A stretch of 64,000 nucleotides of DNA from Thiodiazotropha sp040507035 (GCA_040507035.1 JBEVVR010000014.1:186001-250000), one strand, 5' to 3'. Counted from the stretch's first letter, positions 7,690-15,083 are shown. Program-made: numbers and translations. Notes: generated by a model from the letters alone, not told the origin.

Positions 7690-8016
7690 ATGCCAAAACC
7701 ACTGAAGCATGTATTCGTTTGTGTTCAGAATCGTCCCCCGGGGCATCCTCGCCCCTCATGCAGTCAGAAGCAGTGTGCCGAGGTTGCGGAGGAGTTCTTC
7801 ACCCATCTGCAGCAGCGTCAGCTTTTCGACAAGGTGCAGGTGACCACCACCAGCTGCCTTGGCCCCTGTAGCGAGGGACCCTCGGTGCTGGTCTATCCCG
7901 AAGGGGTGATGTACGGCGGCGTCAGCAAGGACGACGTAGCGGCGATCTTTGATGAGCACCTGCAGAACGACCAACCCCTCGAACGCCTGCAGGTCTCCAA
8001 GGAGTTCTGGGGATGA
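7690..8016 (+). CDS. Thioredoxin-like 2Fe-2S ferredoxin
   Basis: This 108-aa protein has the ligand pattern of the thioredoxin-fold 2Fe-2S ferredoxins: Cys11 and Cys24 in CVQNRPPGHPRPSC and Cys56 and Cys60 in SCLGPC, followed by GPSVLVYPEGVMYGGV. The length fits the family (about 100-110 aa). Related ferredoxins in Azotobacter and Aquifex act as low-potential carriers or as protective proteins. It lies 14 bases after fdxB and its stop overlaps the next start by ATGA. Confidence 0.88.
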   Translation: MPKPLKHVFVCVQNRPPGHPRPSCSQKQCAEVAEEFFTHLQQRQLFDKVQVTTTSCLGPCSEGPSVLVYPEGVMYGGVSKDDVAAIFDEHLQNDQPLERLQVSKEFWG

Positions 8017-8231
8017 GTGATGGGCACTCGACCCTGACCCTGATTCGTGCATACGATAATCCTGTTCAGTTCGGGGTTGGCTTGGCCTGCATCCGTCTGC
8101 GTCAGGACGACCGGGAAGGTGCGAGAGCTATGCTTACCGCTATCGCCCATATCGATCCGCATGACAATGTAGGTGCCGATGTGATTCGCGAACTGCTTGA
8201 GGGTGTCGAAGGAGAGGGTGGGGATGGATGA
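8013..8231 (+). CDS. Unrecognised 72-aa nif-cluster protein
   Basis: I do not recognise this family. It is short and helical, with a segment (FGVGLACIRLRQDDREGARAML) resembling one TPR-like helix pair, and an acidic, Gly-rich tail. It overlaps the preceding ferredoxin stop (ATGA) and the next gene's start by 8 bases, which supports real translation. Its function is unknown; it may bind or regulate the neighbouring ferredoxin. Confidence 0.65.
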   Translation: MSDGHSTLTLIRAYDNPVQFGVGLACIRLRQDDREGARAMLTAIAHIDPHDNVGADVIRELLEGVEGEGGDG

Positions 8232-8598
8232 AACGGTAGCCGTGCGCTTCTATAAGGTCGAGGATTTGGCCAATCGGATCTTTGAGCGACTCCACCAGGA
8301 GGTATTGAAGCTGGGATTCAGCAGCGGTGATATAACCCTGAAGCATCCCCAGGATGCGAACTATCGATTGGAGCGGGATCCCGCGAGTTGTGAATACAGT
8401 CTGGTGGGAGACTGGCTGAGCGAACAGGGATTGAAGCTAGGCACACTGCTGTTCCATGCGGACGGCAGTTTTTATGTCGAGCAGGATGTGGTGCGTCCCC
8501 ATCCCAGGCAAAACGGTTGGTTCGTCGAGGCGGTCAATGCCTGGGGCAGGGGGGATGAGATCAAGGCGGAGGCCAGGTTACTGGCAATGCCGGAGTGA
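8224..8598 (+). CDS. Unrecognised nif-cluster protein, paralogue A
   Basis: This 124-aa soluble protein is a clear paralogue of the product at 9153-9542: about half the residues are identical by eye along the whole length, including ANYRLER, ADGSF, VEQD.VRPHP and GWFV.....AWG. The ATG at 8224 is chosen over the GTG at 8197 because it aligns with the paralogue start (MDE) and overlaps the preceding stop. No cysteine pattern or membrane segment is seen. I do not recognise the family; the context is NifA-regulated electron-carrier genes. Confidence 0.78.
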   Translation: MDETVAVRFYKVEDLANRIFERLHQEVLKLGFSSGDITLKHPQDANYRLERDPASCEYSLVGDWLSEQGLKLGTLLFHADGSFYVEQDVVRPHPRQNGWFVEAVNAWGRGDEIKAEARLLAMPE

Positions 8599-9018
8599 AT
8601 GGTTTTGGATTATCGCGTCATTCTCTATCACAAGCAGGGCACTAGTGCACGTACACGCTTTTTAAAACTCGACACTAACAGTGTCTGTCTGTTCGATCCT
8701 ATTCCAATGCCCGCCGACCTGCTGCAGAGCGATACGACCAATACGATTAACCATCCTTCGGCAATATTACGGGAGACGGAAAGGCGATTCGATTTCCCGG
8801 CCGGAAGTCTGAAGGCGGAGATGGAGTTTCGGCAGACAGTTGAAGTCCCCGGTGAGTCGATTCAAATCATGCTCGCGGCGATCACCACTGTCGATCCACC
8901 CTTCGAAGATGCTGAGAAAAAGGGCGCCCGATTTATCGATCTGACCCAGGCCCGTGGCTTGCCCGAAATCGAACTGCTACTCCTCCGTCAGGCTTACGAG
9001 CTTGTTATGGGGGGCTGA
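8599..9018 (+). CDS. Unrecognised 139-aa protein between the two paralogues
   Basis: The start ATG follows directly on the preceding TGA, so it is very likely translationally coupled. The protein is soluble, beginning with a beta-rich segment (LDYRVILYHKQGT) and ending with a helix (LPEIELLLLRQAYELVMGG). No known motif is visible. It is the last gene of the coupled run that starts at 7337; a 130-base gap follows before paralogue B. Confidence 0.7.
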   Translation: MVLDYRVILYHKQGTSARTRFLKLDTNSVCLFDPIPMPADLLQSDTTNTINHPSAILRETERRFDFPAGSLKAEMEFRQTVEVPGESIQIMLAAITTVDPPFEDAEKKGARFIDLTQARGLPEIELLLLRQAYELVMGG

Positions 9019-9078
9019 AACTTTCCATTATTTCTTTAATTTTCAGTGGTATTGTAACGAATCTAAAAGCAATACTTC

Positions 9079-9095
9079 ATCTGTTTGACACAGAT
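9079..9095. promoter_or_regulatory. Inverted repeat upstream of paralogue B
   Basis: ATCTGT and ACAGAT form a perfect 6-bp inverted repeat with a 5-base centre, 58 bases before the start at 9153. It contains a TTGACA hexamer at 9085-9090, but no good -10 box at the right spacing. It could be an operator; this is tentative. Confidence 0.35.
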
Positions 9096-9152
9096 ACCTG
9101 GCATTATCGCGACTATCAGCAGATCGACCTATTAATTCATAGAGGGCCTGTG

Positions 9153-9542
9153 ATGGACGAGATAATCGCACTCCGTTACTACAAGATCAGGGCGCTTGCT
9201 AACCGGGTCATCGATCGATTGTATGAAGAGACCGCCAAGCTCGGATTTGCGGAGAAGGATATTGAGTTGAAGAAGCCGATAGAAGCCAACTACCGGCTCG
9301 AACGGCATCCGTCGAGTAGCGAATATACATTGGTTGGCGAGTGGCAGGATGAAAAGGGTGGCAAGCTCGGAGAGCTTCAGTTCTATGCCGATGGCAGTTT
9401 TGTGGTTGAACAGGATATTGTACGCCCCCACCCAACACGTCAGGGGTGGTTTGTCGATTCGATCAAGGCATGGGGCAGTGATGAGCGAATCGATGTGGAA
9501 GTGAGACTCTATCCTGACGCTGAAATAAGGAATCGGGCTTAG
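9153..9542 (+). CDS. Unrecognised nif-cluster protein, paralogue B
   Basis: This 129-aa protein is the second copy of the family at 8224-8598 and keeps the same conserved blocks (KLGF, EANYRLER, YADGSF, VRPHP, GWFV). The ATG at 9153 is preferred to the GTG at 9150 because AGAGG at 9141-9145 lies at a good distance and the paralogue begins with the same MDE. Unlike copy A it has its own 130-base leader, so it may be expressed separately. The two genes look like an old tandem duplication flanking the 139-aa gene. Confidence 0.78.
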   Translation: MDEIIALRYYKIRALANRVIDRLYEETAKLGFAEKDIELKKPIEANYRLERHPSSSEYTLVGEWQDEKGGKLGELQFYADGSFVVEQDIVRPHPTRQGWFVDSIKAWGSDERIDVEVRLYPDAEIRNRA

Positions 9543-9594
9543 CAACTCAGAGGTTTAGCTACAAAGTTAGTGCTAACAGGCCCTAGTTAAGGAG

Positions 9595-9780
9595 CTACTT
9601 CTTGGGTAGTCTTGGCTGGCCTCCCTGTGCCTTTGCAATCTCGACAATGGTCTCCAGCCGCACCACGCGTTTGTCCACGTCGAGCATGATCGACTCAACC
9701 CGTTCGATATCCTTATTCATGCGTTTGACTTCGTCTGTCAGACGCAGAACGTCCAACAGCATATCTTTAAATCCCGACAC
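9595..9780 (-). CDS. Small coiled-coil protein paired with the ribbon-helix-helix gene
   Basis: This 61-aa protein is almost entirely one predicted coiled coil: heptad-like hydrophobics run through LLDVLRLTDEVKRMNKDIER and on through the next two dozen residues, with a basic PRLPKK tail. It starts with GTG overlapping the upstream gene's TAG by one base (TAGTG at 9782-9778), so the two are coupled. It does not resemble a known toxin family. It may oligomerise with or modulate the upstream regulator; that is inference. Confidence 0.6.
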   Translation of the reverse strand: MSGFKDMLLDVLRLTDEVKRMNKDIERVESIMLDVDKRVVRLETIVEIAKAQGGQPRLPKK

Positions 9781-10055
9781 TATTCCGTTCCTTTCGATTC
9801 CAGCTTCTTCAGTGCCTTGTTGAGGCGTCTCCTGGTGCTGGTGGTCTCCTTGATCGCCTCTTTCAAACGTTCACTGACCAGTTCCAGCAGTTCATTATCC
9901 TCGATTACCGCGGCGTCCGGATCGAAGGAGTCAATCGACAGCCTGACGATCTCGGCCGCGGACGTGCCGCGTTGTTTTGATAGCTTGTCGAGCTTCTCAA
10001 TGTTCTCGGTGGATAACATGATCTGCTTGCGAACCAGATTTTCGGCAGTGGCCAT
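9780..10055 (-). CDS. Ribbon-helix-helix (CopG-like) DNA-binding protein
   Basis: This 91-aa protein has an N-terminal RHH-like module (VRKQIMLSTENIEKLDKLSK, then RGTSAAEIVRLSID), the usual beta strand followed by two helices, and a charged helical C terminus (TSTRRRLNKALKKLESK). Such proteins repress their own promoter and often act as antitoxins. The promoter at 10088-10116 overlaps GTTGTGT-type direct repeats that could be its operator. The partner gene is not an evident toxin, so a toxin-antitoxin role is uncertain. Confidence 0.7.
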   Translation of the reverse strand: MATAENLVRKQIMLSTENIEKLDKLSKQRGTSAAEIVRLSIDSFDPDAAVIEDNELLELVSERLKEAIKETTSTRRRLNKALKKLESKGTE

Positions 10056-10087
10056 GGTGTTTACGACTCCGCTGATATCATGAGTTT

Positions 10088-10116
10088 ATTATACACATAC
10101 ACACAACTATACACAA
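10088..10116 (-). promoter_or_regulatory. Sigma-70-like promoter with direct-repeat operator for the RHH gene
   Basis: Read on the minus strand, TTGTGT (10116-10111) and a perfect TATAAT (10093-10088) are 17 bases apart. GTTGTGTATA and GTTGTGTGTA form adjacent ~10-bp direct repeats across the spacer, a layout typical of RHH operators. Confidence 0.55.
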
Positions 10117-10125
10117 CTCTGGCCC

Positions 10126-10187
10126 AGAGAGACTAATGTGCTTGGATCGAGAGCGGAATCAATGGCTGGGTATTGTGAGTAATCAGG
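10126..10187. repeat. Dispersed 62-bp repeat, copy 1
   Basis: This stretch is nearly the same as 17567-17629 (about eight differences, including one single-base indel). Both contain GTGCTTG.ATCGAG.GCGGAA and CAATGGCTG.GTATTGTGAGT. It is non-coding in both places and no mobile-element gene is nearby. Confidence 0.75.
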
Positions 10188-10245
10188 TAGTTTATTGAGA
10201 TGAGTTTTTAAGTTGGGGTGTTCGCTACGCTCACGGGTTTTACTC

Positions 10246-10361
10246 TCCCCCTCTCCCTGGCCCTCTCCCGCAAGGGGAGAGGGAATGACACTTTCAGGTT
10301 AGTTGCGAACACTCTAGCCGCGTCCCCTCTCCCCTTGCGGGAGAGGGTCAGGGAGAGGGGA
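10246..10361. repeat. Inverted pair of CCCTCTCCC palindromic repeats
   Basis: Unit 1 (10246-10285) and unit 2 (10324-10361, inverted) share CCCTCTCCCGCAAGGGGAGA. Each unit forms a hairpin of CCCTCTCCC with GGGAGAGGG, and the two together could form a long foldback. A third copy is at 54034-54075. This is a REP-like element common in proteobacterial intergenic regions. It occupies most of the gap before the next gene. Confidence 0.75.
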
Positions 10362-10525
10362 ATCCTAAATCAATGAGCGCAGCGAACTCATCTATGATGC
10401 AGCATCTTGTGGAGAATATTGAGGCGAGTCCGGGAATTCTTTATCTTATCGTTTTTGAGTGTGGCGAGTATCGACCACACAGGTTTTTAGTTGCACTATC
10501 AAGGTGGCATATACGCCAAGGTCCG

Positions 10526-10903
10526 ATGAGTCTTTTATCGCTTGTCTTTGTCTACGGAACCCTGCGCAGAAACGAGGTAAATCACTACCTGCTAGAGGAG
10601 GCGCGCTATTGCGGTACCTGCCAGACGCCACCCCACTATAAAATGGTAAACCTGGGTGCCTACCCCGGTGTGGTGAAGCGTGGTGCTAGCTGTGTCGAAG
10701 GCGAGGTCTACGAGGTCAACGCGCGGCAGATGGCCGACCTCGATCGTCTGGAGGGATATCCTCATGCCTACGGCAGAGAGGTGATCGCCACCCCCTGGGG
10801 CGGGGCATGGATCTATCTCTACCGGGGCAGCCTGCGGGACAGGCCGATTATTCCCAGCGGTATCTGGCGGGAGACGATCCCACGCAGGCGATGGTCTCGC
10901 TAA
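10526..10903 (+). CDS. Gamma-glutamylcyclotransferase-like (AIG2/GGCT fold) protein
   Basis: The 125-aa protein begins MSLLSLVFVYGTLRRNE; the YGTLR motif forms the substrate pocket of the GGCT fold, and LDRLEGYP supplies the family Glu. These enzymes release 5-oxoproline from gamma-glutamyl amines or peptides. The frame is open from 10373, but the upstream part runs from repeat DNA and does not resemble the family, so the ATG at 10526 is preferred. It lies between nif blocks with no evident link to nitrogen fixation. Confidence 0.8.
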   Translation: MSLLSLVFVYGTLRRNEVNHYLLEEARYCGTCQTPPHYKMVNLGAYPGVVKRGASCVEGEVYEVNARQMADLDRLEGYPHAYGREVIATPWGGAWIYLYRGSLRDRPIIPSGIWRETIPRRRWSR

Positions 10904-10923
10904 TCAACCGGGACTGGCCGACC

Positions 10924-11220
10924 TCAGTCGTTGTCATCAAATTCCAGCTGGCTGGCGCTTAACTCCTCGGCCCAGCAGCCGGTAGGGGGACCCAGGTTCA
11001 GATCCTTGTCTTCGAAACGGACCAGGAACACAGATCTTTGCGGTGCCTCCTCCAAGTGTCCGGTCTCCACGATGACCCCGCGTGTTCCAGGTTTCGCCAA
11101 CAGGGCGTCGTCGGCAATCTCAGGGATTCCGCCGTCGTTATAGATGTGACTGGCCGCGTAGACCATGTCGCCGGGATTGAGTTGTTCGAGTATCACGGTT
11201 TGTTGTTTCCTTTGTCGCAT
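10924..11220 (-). CDS. Short NifZ-family protein
   Basis: This 98-aa protein has the small beta-barrel NifZ signature: LNPGDMVYAASHIYNDGGIP, then GTRGVIVETGHLE, VFLVRFED and LGPPTGCWAEEL. NifZ helps late P-cluster maturation in the MoFe protein. It is distinct from the longer NifZ at 30660-31118. It is transcribed away from iscA-nif, with the UAS at 11247-11262 between them, though I see no sigma-54 promoter for its strand. The start may instead be the GTG 24 bases further in, which follows AGGAAACAAC. Confidence 0.75.
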   Translation of the reverse strand: MRQRKQQTVILEQLNPGDMVYAASHIYNDGGIPEIADDALLAKPGTRGVIVETGHLEEAPQRSVFLVRFEDKDLNLGPPTGCWAEELSASQLEFDDND

Positions 11221-11246
11221 ATCTTACTAATCGTCTATGCCCTGGT

Positions 11247-11262
11247 TGTCGTGGTTACGACA
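11247..11262 (+). promoter_or_regulatory. NifA upstream activating sequence
   Basis: TGT 11247-11249 and ACA 11260-11262 are 10 bases apart and sit in a near-perfect palindrome (TTGTCGTGGTTACGACAG). The site is about 90-105 bp before the predicted iscA-nif start point. Confidence 0.7.
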
Positions 11263-11326
11263 GGGAATTGGCATCGTTAAATAAAAAAAGCCTATTAATC
11301 AGTAGCTAAGCAAGTGTCACGTTAAA

Positions 11327-11342
11327 TGGCACAGGCTTTGCA
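11327..11342 (+). promoter_or_regulatory. Sigma-54 promoter of iscA-nifUS
   Basis: TGGCACAGGCTTTGCA matches the -24/-12 consensus (GG 11328-11329, GC 11340-11341). Its 15-base core is identical to the promoter of nifV at 27793-27807. Confidence 0.85.
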
Positions 11343-11392
11343 GAATTCAGGCAAAGACTATGATGCAAGAGACTTGCCACGGAGAAACGACC

Positions 11393-11716
11393 ATGATCAC
11401 ACTCACAGAGAGCGCACAGAAAGCGATCAACCGATTTATCAAGGGTGCCGAATCGCCTGTGCAGGGGCTGAGGATATCGGTAACCGGCGGCGGCTGTTCC
11501 GGCATGCAGTATGGACTGGCGCTGGAGGATTCCCCCAACAAGGACGACACCATTCTCGAGGTCAGCGGCCTCAAGCTTTTTGTCGATCCTTACAGTGCGC
11601 CAATGCTCAAGGGTGTCACCGTGGACTTTCTCGACAGCATGGAGGGCAGCGGATTCAAATTCGAGAATCCCAACGCCACCAACAGTTGCGGTTGCGGCAA
11701 CTCATTTTCAGCCTGA
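11393..11716 (+). CDS. A-type Fe-S carrier IscA-nif
   Basis: This 107-aa A-type carrier has the three conserved cysteines: one in GGGCSGMQYG and two in the C-terminal SCGCG. It delivers or transiently holds Fe-S clusters, and as the first gene of the nifUS operon it serves nitrogenase maturation, as IscA-nif does in Azotobacter. The ATG at 11393 has GGAG at 11381-11384 as ribosome site; the frame upstream from 11360 is not conserved with the family. Confidence 0.9.
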   Translation: MITLTESAQKAINRFIKGAESPVQGLRISVTGGGCSGMQYGLALEDSPNKDDTILEVSGLKLFVDPYSAPMLKGVTVDFLDSMEGSGFKFENPNATNSCGCGNSFSA

Positions 11717-11734
11717 TCCCGGAGGTACAGAGAG

Positions 11735-12625
11735 ATGTGGGACTATTCCGAAAAGGTTCAAGAACATTTTTTCAATCCTCGTAACGCGGGTGCGGTGGAT
11801 GAAGCCAATGCGGTGGGTGATGTGGGCTCCCTCTCCTGCGGCGACGCTTTGCGCCTGACCCTCAAGGTCGATCCCCATTCAGAGGTGATCCTGGATGCGG
11901 GTTTTCAGACCTTCGGTTGCGGCTCGGCCATCGCCTCGAGCTCGGCGCTTACCGAGATCATCAAGGGGATGAAGATCGATGACGCCCTCAGTGTGAGCAA
12001 CCAGGACATTGCCGACTTTCTCGACGGCCTGCCGCCGGAGAAGATGCACTGTTCGGTGATGGGACGCGAGGCACTCCAGGCCGCTGTCGCCAACTTTCGC
12101 GGCGAAGAGTGGAAGGACGATCACGAAGAGGGTGCCCTGGTCTGCAAGTGCTTCGCCATCGACGAGGTGATGATCGAAGAGACGGTTCGGGCCAATGGCC
12201 TGCGTACCGTGGAAGAGGTGACCAACTACACCAAGGCCGGTGGCGGTTGTTCCGCCTGTCACGAGGGTATCGAGGATATCCTGGGCCGCGTCCTGGCAGA
12301 GCAGGGGGAGAGCTTCGATCCCAACGCGGTCGCCGGTGAAATAAAGAAACCCCAATCGGGATTGACCAATCTACAGCGCATGAAGCGTATCGAGGAGCTG
12401 CTTGAGGAGATCCGTCCCAACCTGCAGCGTGACCATGGCGATGTGGAGCTGATCGAAGTCGACGGTAAGTACATCTACGTGAAGATGATCGGCGCTTGCG
12501 CCGGCTGCCAGATGGCGGCCACCACCCTGGGTGGTATCCAGCAGCATCTGGCGGAGGGTCTGGGTGAATTCATTCAGGTCCTGCCCGCTGAAGAGCTGGC
12601 CCGCCGCGCGGCGATGGGGGGTTGA
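11735..12625 (+). CDS. nifU: Fe-S cluster scaffold NifU
   Basis: This 296-aa protein has the full three-domain NifU layout. The IscU-like domain starts MWDYSEKVQEHFFNPRNAG with Cys in SLSCGD, FGCGSAI and MHCSVMG. A central 2Fe-2S ferredoxin-like domain carries CKCF and GGGCSACHEG. The C-terminal Nfu domain has GACAGCQMAATTL. It assembles clusters using sulfur from NifS and hands them to NifH and NifB. It begins 18 bases after iscA-nif and nearly abuts nifS. Confidence 0.97.
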   Translation: MWDYSEKVQEHFFNPRNAGAVDEANAVGDVGSLSCGDALRLTLKVDPHSEVILDAGFQTFGCGSAIASSSALTEIIKGMKIDDALSVSNQDIADFLDGLPPEKMHCSVMGREALQAAVANFRGEEWKDDHEEGALVCKCFAIDEVMIEETVRANGLRTVEEVTNYTKAGGGCSACHEGIEDILGRVLAEQGESFDPNAVAGEIKKPQSGLTNLQRMKRIEELLEEIRPNLQRDHGDVELIEVDGKYIYVKMIGACAGCQMAATTLGGIQQHLAEGLGEFIQVLPAEELARRAAMGG

Positions 12626-12627
12626 TC

Positions 12628-13839
12628 ATGGCAGACGGTATCTATCTGGACAACAACGCCACCACCATGGTGGCCCCCGAGGTGGTTGAAGAGATGCTGC
12701 CCTTCTTCAGCGAACAGTTCGGTAACCCTTCGTCACTGCATCAGTTTGGCAACAAAGTCGGGCGGGCGCTGAAGAGGGCACGCAAACAGGTACAGAACCT
12801 GTTGGGTGCCGAGCACGACTCGGAGATCATCTTTACCTCTTGCGGTACCGAGTCCGACTCCACCGCGATCCTTTCAGCCCTCAAGGCGCAACCGGAGCGC
12901 AAAGAGATCATCACCACGGTGGTGGAACACCCGGCGGTGCTGACCCTTTGTGAGCATCTGGAGAAGGAGGGTTACACTGTTCACTATCTGCAGGTGGACA
13001 AGAAGGGCCGCCTCGATATGAAAGAGTATCTGGCTCTGCTCTCCGATAAGGTGGCCATTGTCTCGGTGATGTGGGCCAATAACGAGAGCGGTACGCTGTT
13101 TCCCGTGGAAGAGATGGCCGATGCAGCCCGCTCAGCCGGCGTCATGTTTCACACCGATGCGGTGCAGGCGGTGGGCAAGCTGCCCATCGATCTGAAGAAC
13201 AGCTGTATCGACATGCTCTCCCTCTCAGGACACAAGTTGCATGCCCCCAAGGGTGTGGGGGTACTCTATCTGCGTCGCGGCGTTCGCTTCCGTCCGCTGC
13301 TGCGTGGTGGTCATCAGGAGCGCGGTCGTCGCGCCGGTACCGAGAACGCCACCTCTGTCATCGGTCTCGGTAAGGCCTGCGAGATGGCCGCGGATTCCAT
13401 GGAGTACGAAAAGACCTTCGTCAAGGCGATGCGGGACAGATTGGAGCAGGGCATCCTGGATCAGGTCAACCACTGCTTTGTCACCGGCGATCCCAACAAC
13501 CGCCTGCCCAACACATGCAACATCGCTTTCGAATATATCGAGGGTGAGGCAATCCTGTTATTGCTCAACAAAATGGGTATAGCCGCCTCCAGCGGTTCCG
13601 CTTGTACCTCGGGTTCCCTGGAGCCCTCCCATGTGATGCGGGCGATGGATATCCCCTTTACCGCCGCCCACGGTTCGGTACGCTTCTCCCTTTCGCGTTA
13701 TAACACCATGGAAGAGGTGGAACGGGTGATCGAGGCGGTACCACCGATCGTCGCGCAGCTGCGCAAACTCTCTCCCTACTGGAGTGGCAACGGTCCGGTC
13801 GATGAGCCGGAAAAGGCCTTCGCTCCCAGCTATGCCTGA
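12628..13839 (+). CDS. nifS: Cysteine desulfurase NifS
   Basis: This 403-aa PLP enzyme takes sulfur from cysteine for NifU. It shows the N-terminal YLDNNATTMVAPEVVEEM, the PLP lysine in LSGHKLHAPKG, and the active-site cysteine loop SSGSACTSGSLEPSHV. The ATG at 12628 follows the nifU stop by 2 bases. In Azotobacter nifV is the next gene; here a terminator and ~14 kb of unrelated genes follow. Confidence 0.97.
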   Translation: MADGIYLDNNATTMVAPEVVEEMLPFFSEQFGNPSSLHQFGNKVGRALKRARKQVQNLLGAEHDSEIIFTSCGTESDSTAILSALKAQPERKEIITTVVEHPAVLTLCEHLEKEGYTVHYLQVDKKGRLDMKEYLALLSDKVAIVSVMWANNESGTLFPVEEMADAARSAGVMFHTDAVQAVGKLPIDLKNSCIDMLSLSGHKLHAPKGVGVLYLRRGVRFRPLLRGGHQERGRRAGTENATSVIGLGKACEMAADSMEYEKTFVKAMRDRLEQGILDQVNHCFVTGDPNNRLPNTCNIAFEYIEGEAILLLLNKMGIAASSGSACTSGSLEPSHVMRAMDIPFTAAHGSVRFSLSRYNTMEEVERVIEAVPPIVAQLRKLSPYWSGNGPVDEPEKAFAPSYA

Positions 13840-13856
13840 ATATTTAATCCTAGACT

Positions 13857-13928
13857 GACTCCTCTCCGTTCTTAACCGCAGTTATCGCTGCGGTTTTTTT
13901 TAGCTTTAAAGAACCTCGGAGAGGAGTC
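13857..13928. terminator. Nested terminator after nifS
   Basis: The core hairpin AACCGCAG/CTGCGGTT (13874-13881 and 13888-13895) is followed by a run of T to 13901. It sits inside a second perfect 12-bp inverted repeat, GACTCCTCTCCG (13857-13868) with CGGAGAGGAGTC (13917-13928). The structure could act on both strands, serving the convergent gene at 13953 as well. Confidence 0.85.
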
Positions 13929-13952
13929 GGCAGGGTTGGAATTCGACAAGCA

Positions 13953-14744
13953 CTAGTCACGGCCCATATAACGCTTGCCGTTTATCGCTATGTGCGATTT
14001 ATTTTCATTGAGAAAACAGAATGCAGTTATCAGTTCTGTGCCATCATCATAGAGAAATCTGGCGGTGTAACCGTCGATCCGGTAGCGCCCGCCGATCTTG
14101 CTTTTCTTCGATGTTCCTCCGGCGACCTTGCCGCTTGCGGTGGCGAAACCTGTAGTGCTGTGGGCAAAGCGACCATTTGCTTTAAAGCACCAGGAACTGG
14201 CCTTACCGACTGTGTAGTTGCCACCGAAAGGTGATTCACTGGCAGTGGTGAGTTTTCCATAGCAGCCGTCCAGCCTTAGATTGGAGGAACCAGGTCTGGC
14301 CACCCAGTCGCCACGGGTCTTCGAGAAATCCTTACCTTTCTTTTTTTTCAGCAGCAGTTCGTCACCGCTGATTTTCCATTGTCCCCAGCGTTTGGGTTTT
14401 TTTGCCATCGAGGCTGACTTGCCTTTTGCAAACAGTGTCTTCAGGTCAGAGGTGTAGCTTCCGTCATCAAACAGCGCAATGACATCCGAGCTCATGCCAA
14501 ACATTCCCCCGGGTTGGATGGCCATGGTTATGATGCCGCGTAATTCCTTAAAGCCATCGGGAGGATTGGCGCTGGCTAGAGGCTTGGCGTCAGTGCTGTC
14601 TGTGTTCTTCCCTTGATTGCTGTTTAAAGCAGTTACCAACCAGCTGTTGAGTGCAAAAGCAGGAAAGGTTATCGATGAGAATACTATCGCCAAGAGGATT
14701 AGCTGTAGGGGGTGGATCAGGGTTGTTCCTTTATTTATTTTCAT
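13953..14744 (-). CDS. Secreted hypothetical protein
   Basis: This 263-aa protein has a clear signal peptide (a basic start, then LILLAIVFSSITFPAFA) and a Lys/Ser/Gly-rich mature part. Repeated patterns of a Trp/Tyr-containing strand followed by FDDGSYTSDL or YDDGTELI suggest a beta-rich extracellular fold. Two cysteines near the centre and one near the C terminus could form disulfides. No family is recognised. A good Shine-Dalgarno (GGAGAG) precedes the ATG. Confidence 0.7.
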   Translation of the reverse strand: MKINKGTTLIHPLQLILLAIVFSSITFPAFALNSWLVTALNSNQGKNTDSTDAKPLASANPPDGFKELRGIITMAIQPGGMFGMSSDVIALFDDGSYTSDLKTLFAKGKSASMAKKPKRWGQWKISGDELLLKKKKGKDFSKTRGDWVARPGSSNLRLDGCYGKLTTASESPFGGNYTVGKASSWCFKANGRFAHSTTGFATASGKVAGGTSKKSKIGGRYRIDGYTARFLYDDGTELITAFCFLNENKSHIAINGKRYMGRD

Positions 14745-15083
14745 TTCAACTCTCCGTGTATATAGTCAGGAAACTCACAAGACTAAGGAGATCCATTTTA
14801 TCCTGGGATACCATTGCAGCCTACCTCTTTTTGCTGGATTTCTGGATGCTTACTATGGCAGCAGGTGTAACTTGATGATAAGTAGAACTAAATTGATCAG
14901 GTTTTGTTGTTTTGTATTGCAGCAACATAACAATCCCTAAAACCCGCGTAGGAATCTTGTCTCGAGATCAACTAAAATTACCATTGAGCCAGTGTCGATT
15001 GTTTATTTTCTCTTATCGACCCATGTTTCAACCAACCCTATACGAAGTGGCCTTTCATTTGATTCGCCAATTGGAGGTAAGCC
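14745..15083. other. Non-coding gap between divergent genes
   Basis: This 339-base AT-rich gap holds the promoters of the divergent genes at 14744 (minus) and 15084 (plus). I see no repeat, terminator or RNA gene in it. Confidence 0.5.

Noticed and set aside
10246..10361. CRISPR array
   Set aside because: Only two inverted copies, with no regular spacers and no cas genes.
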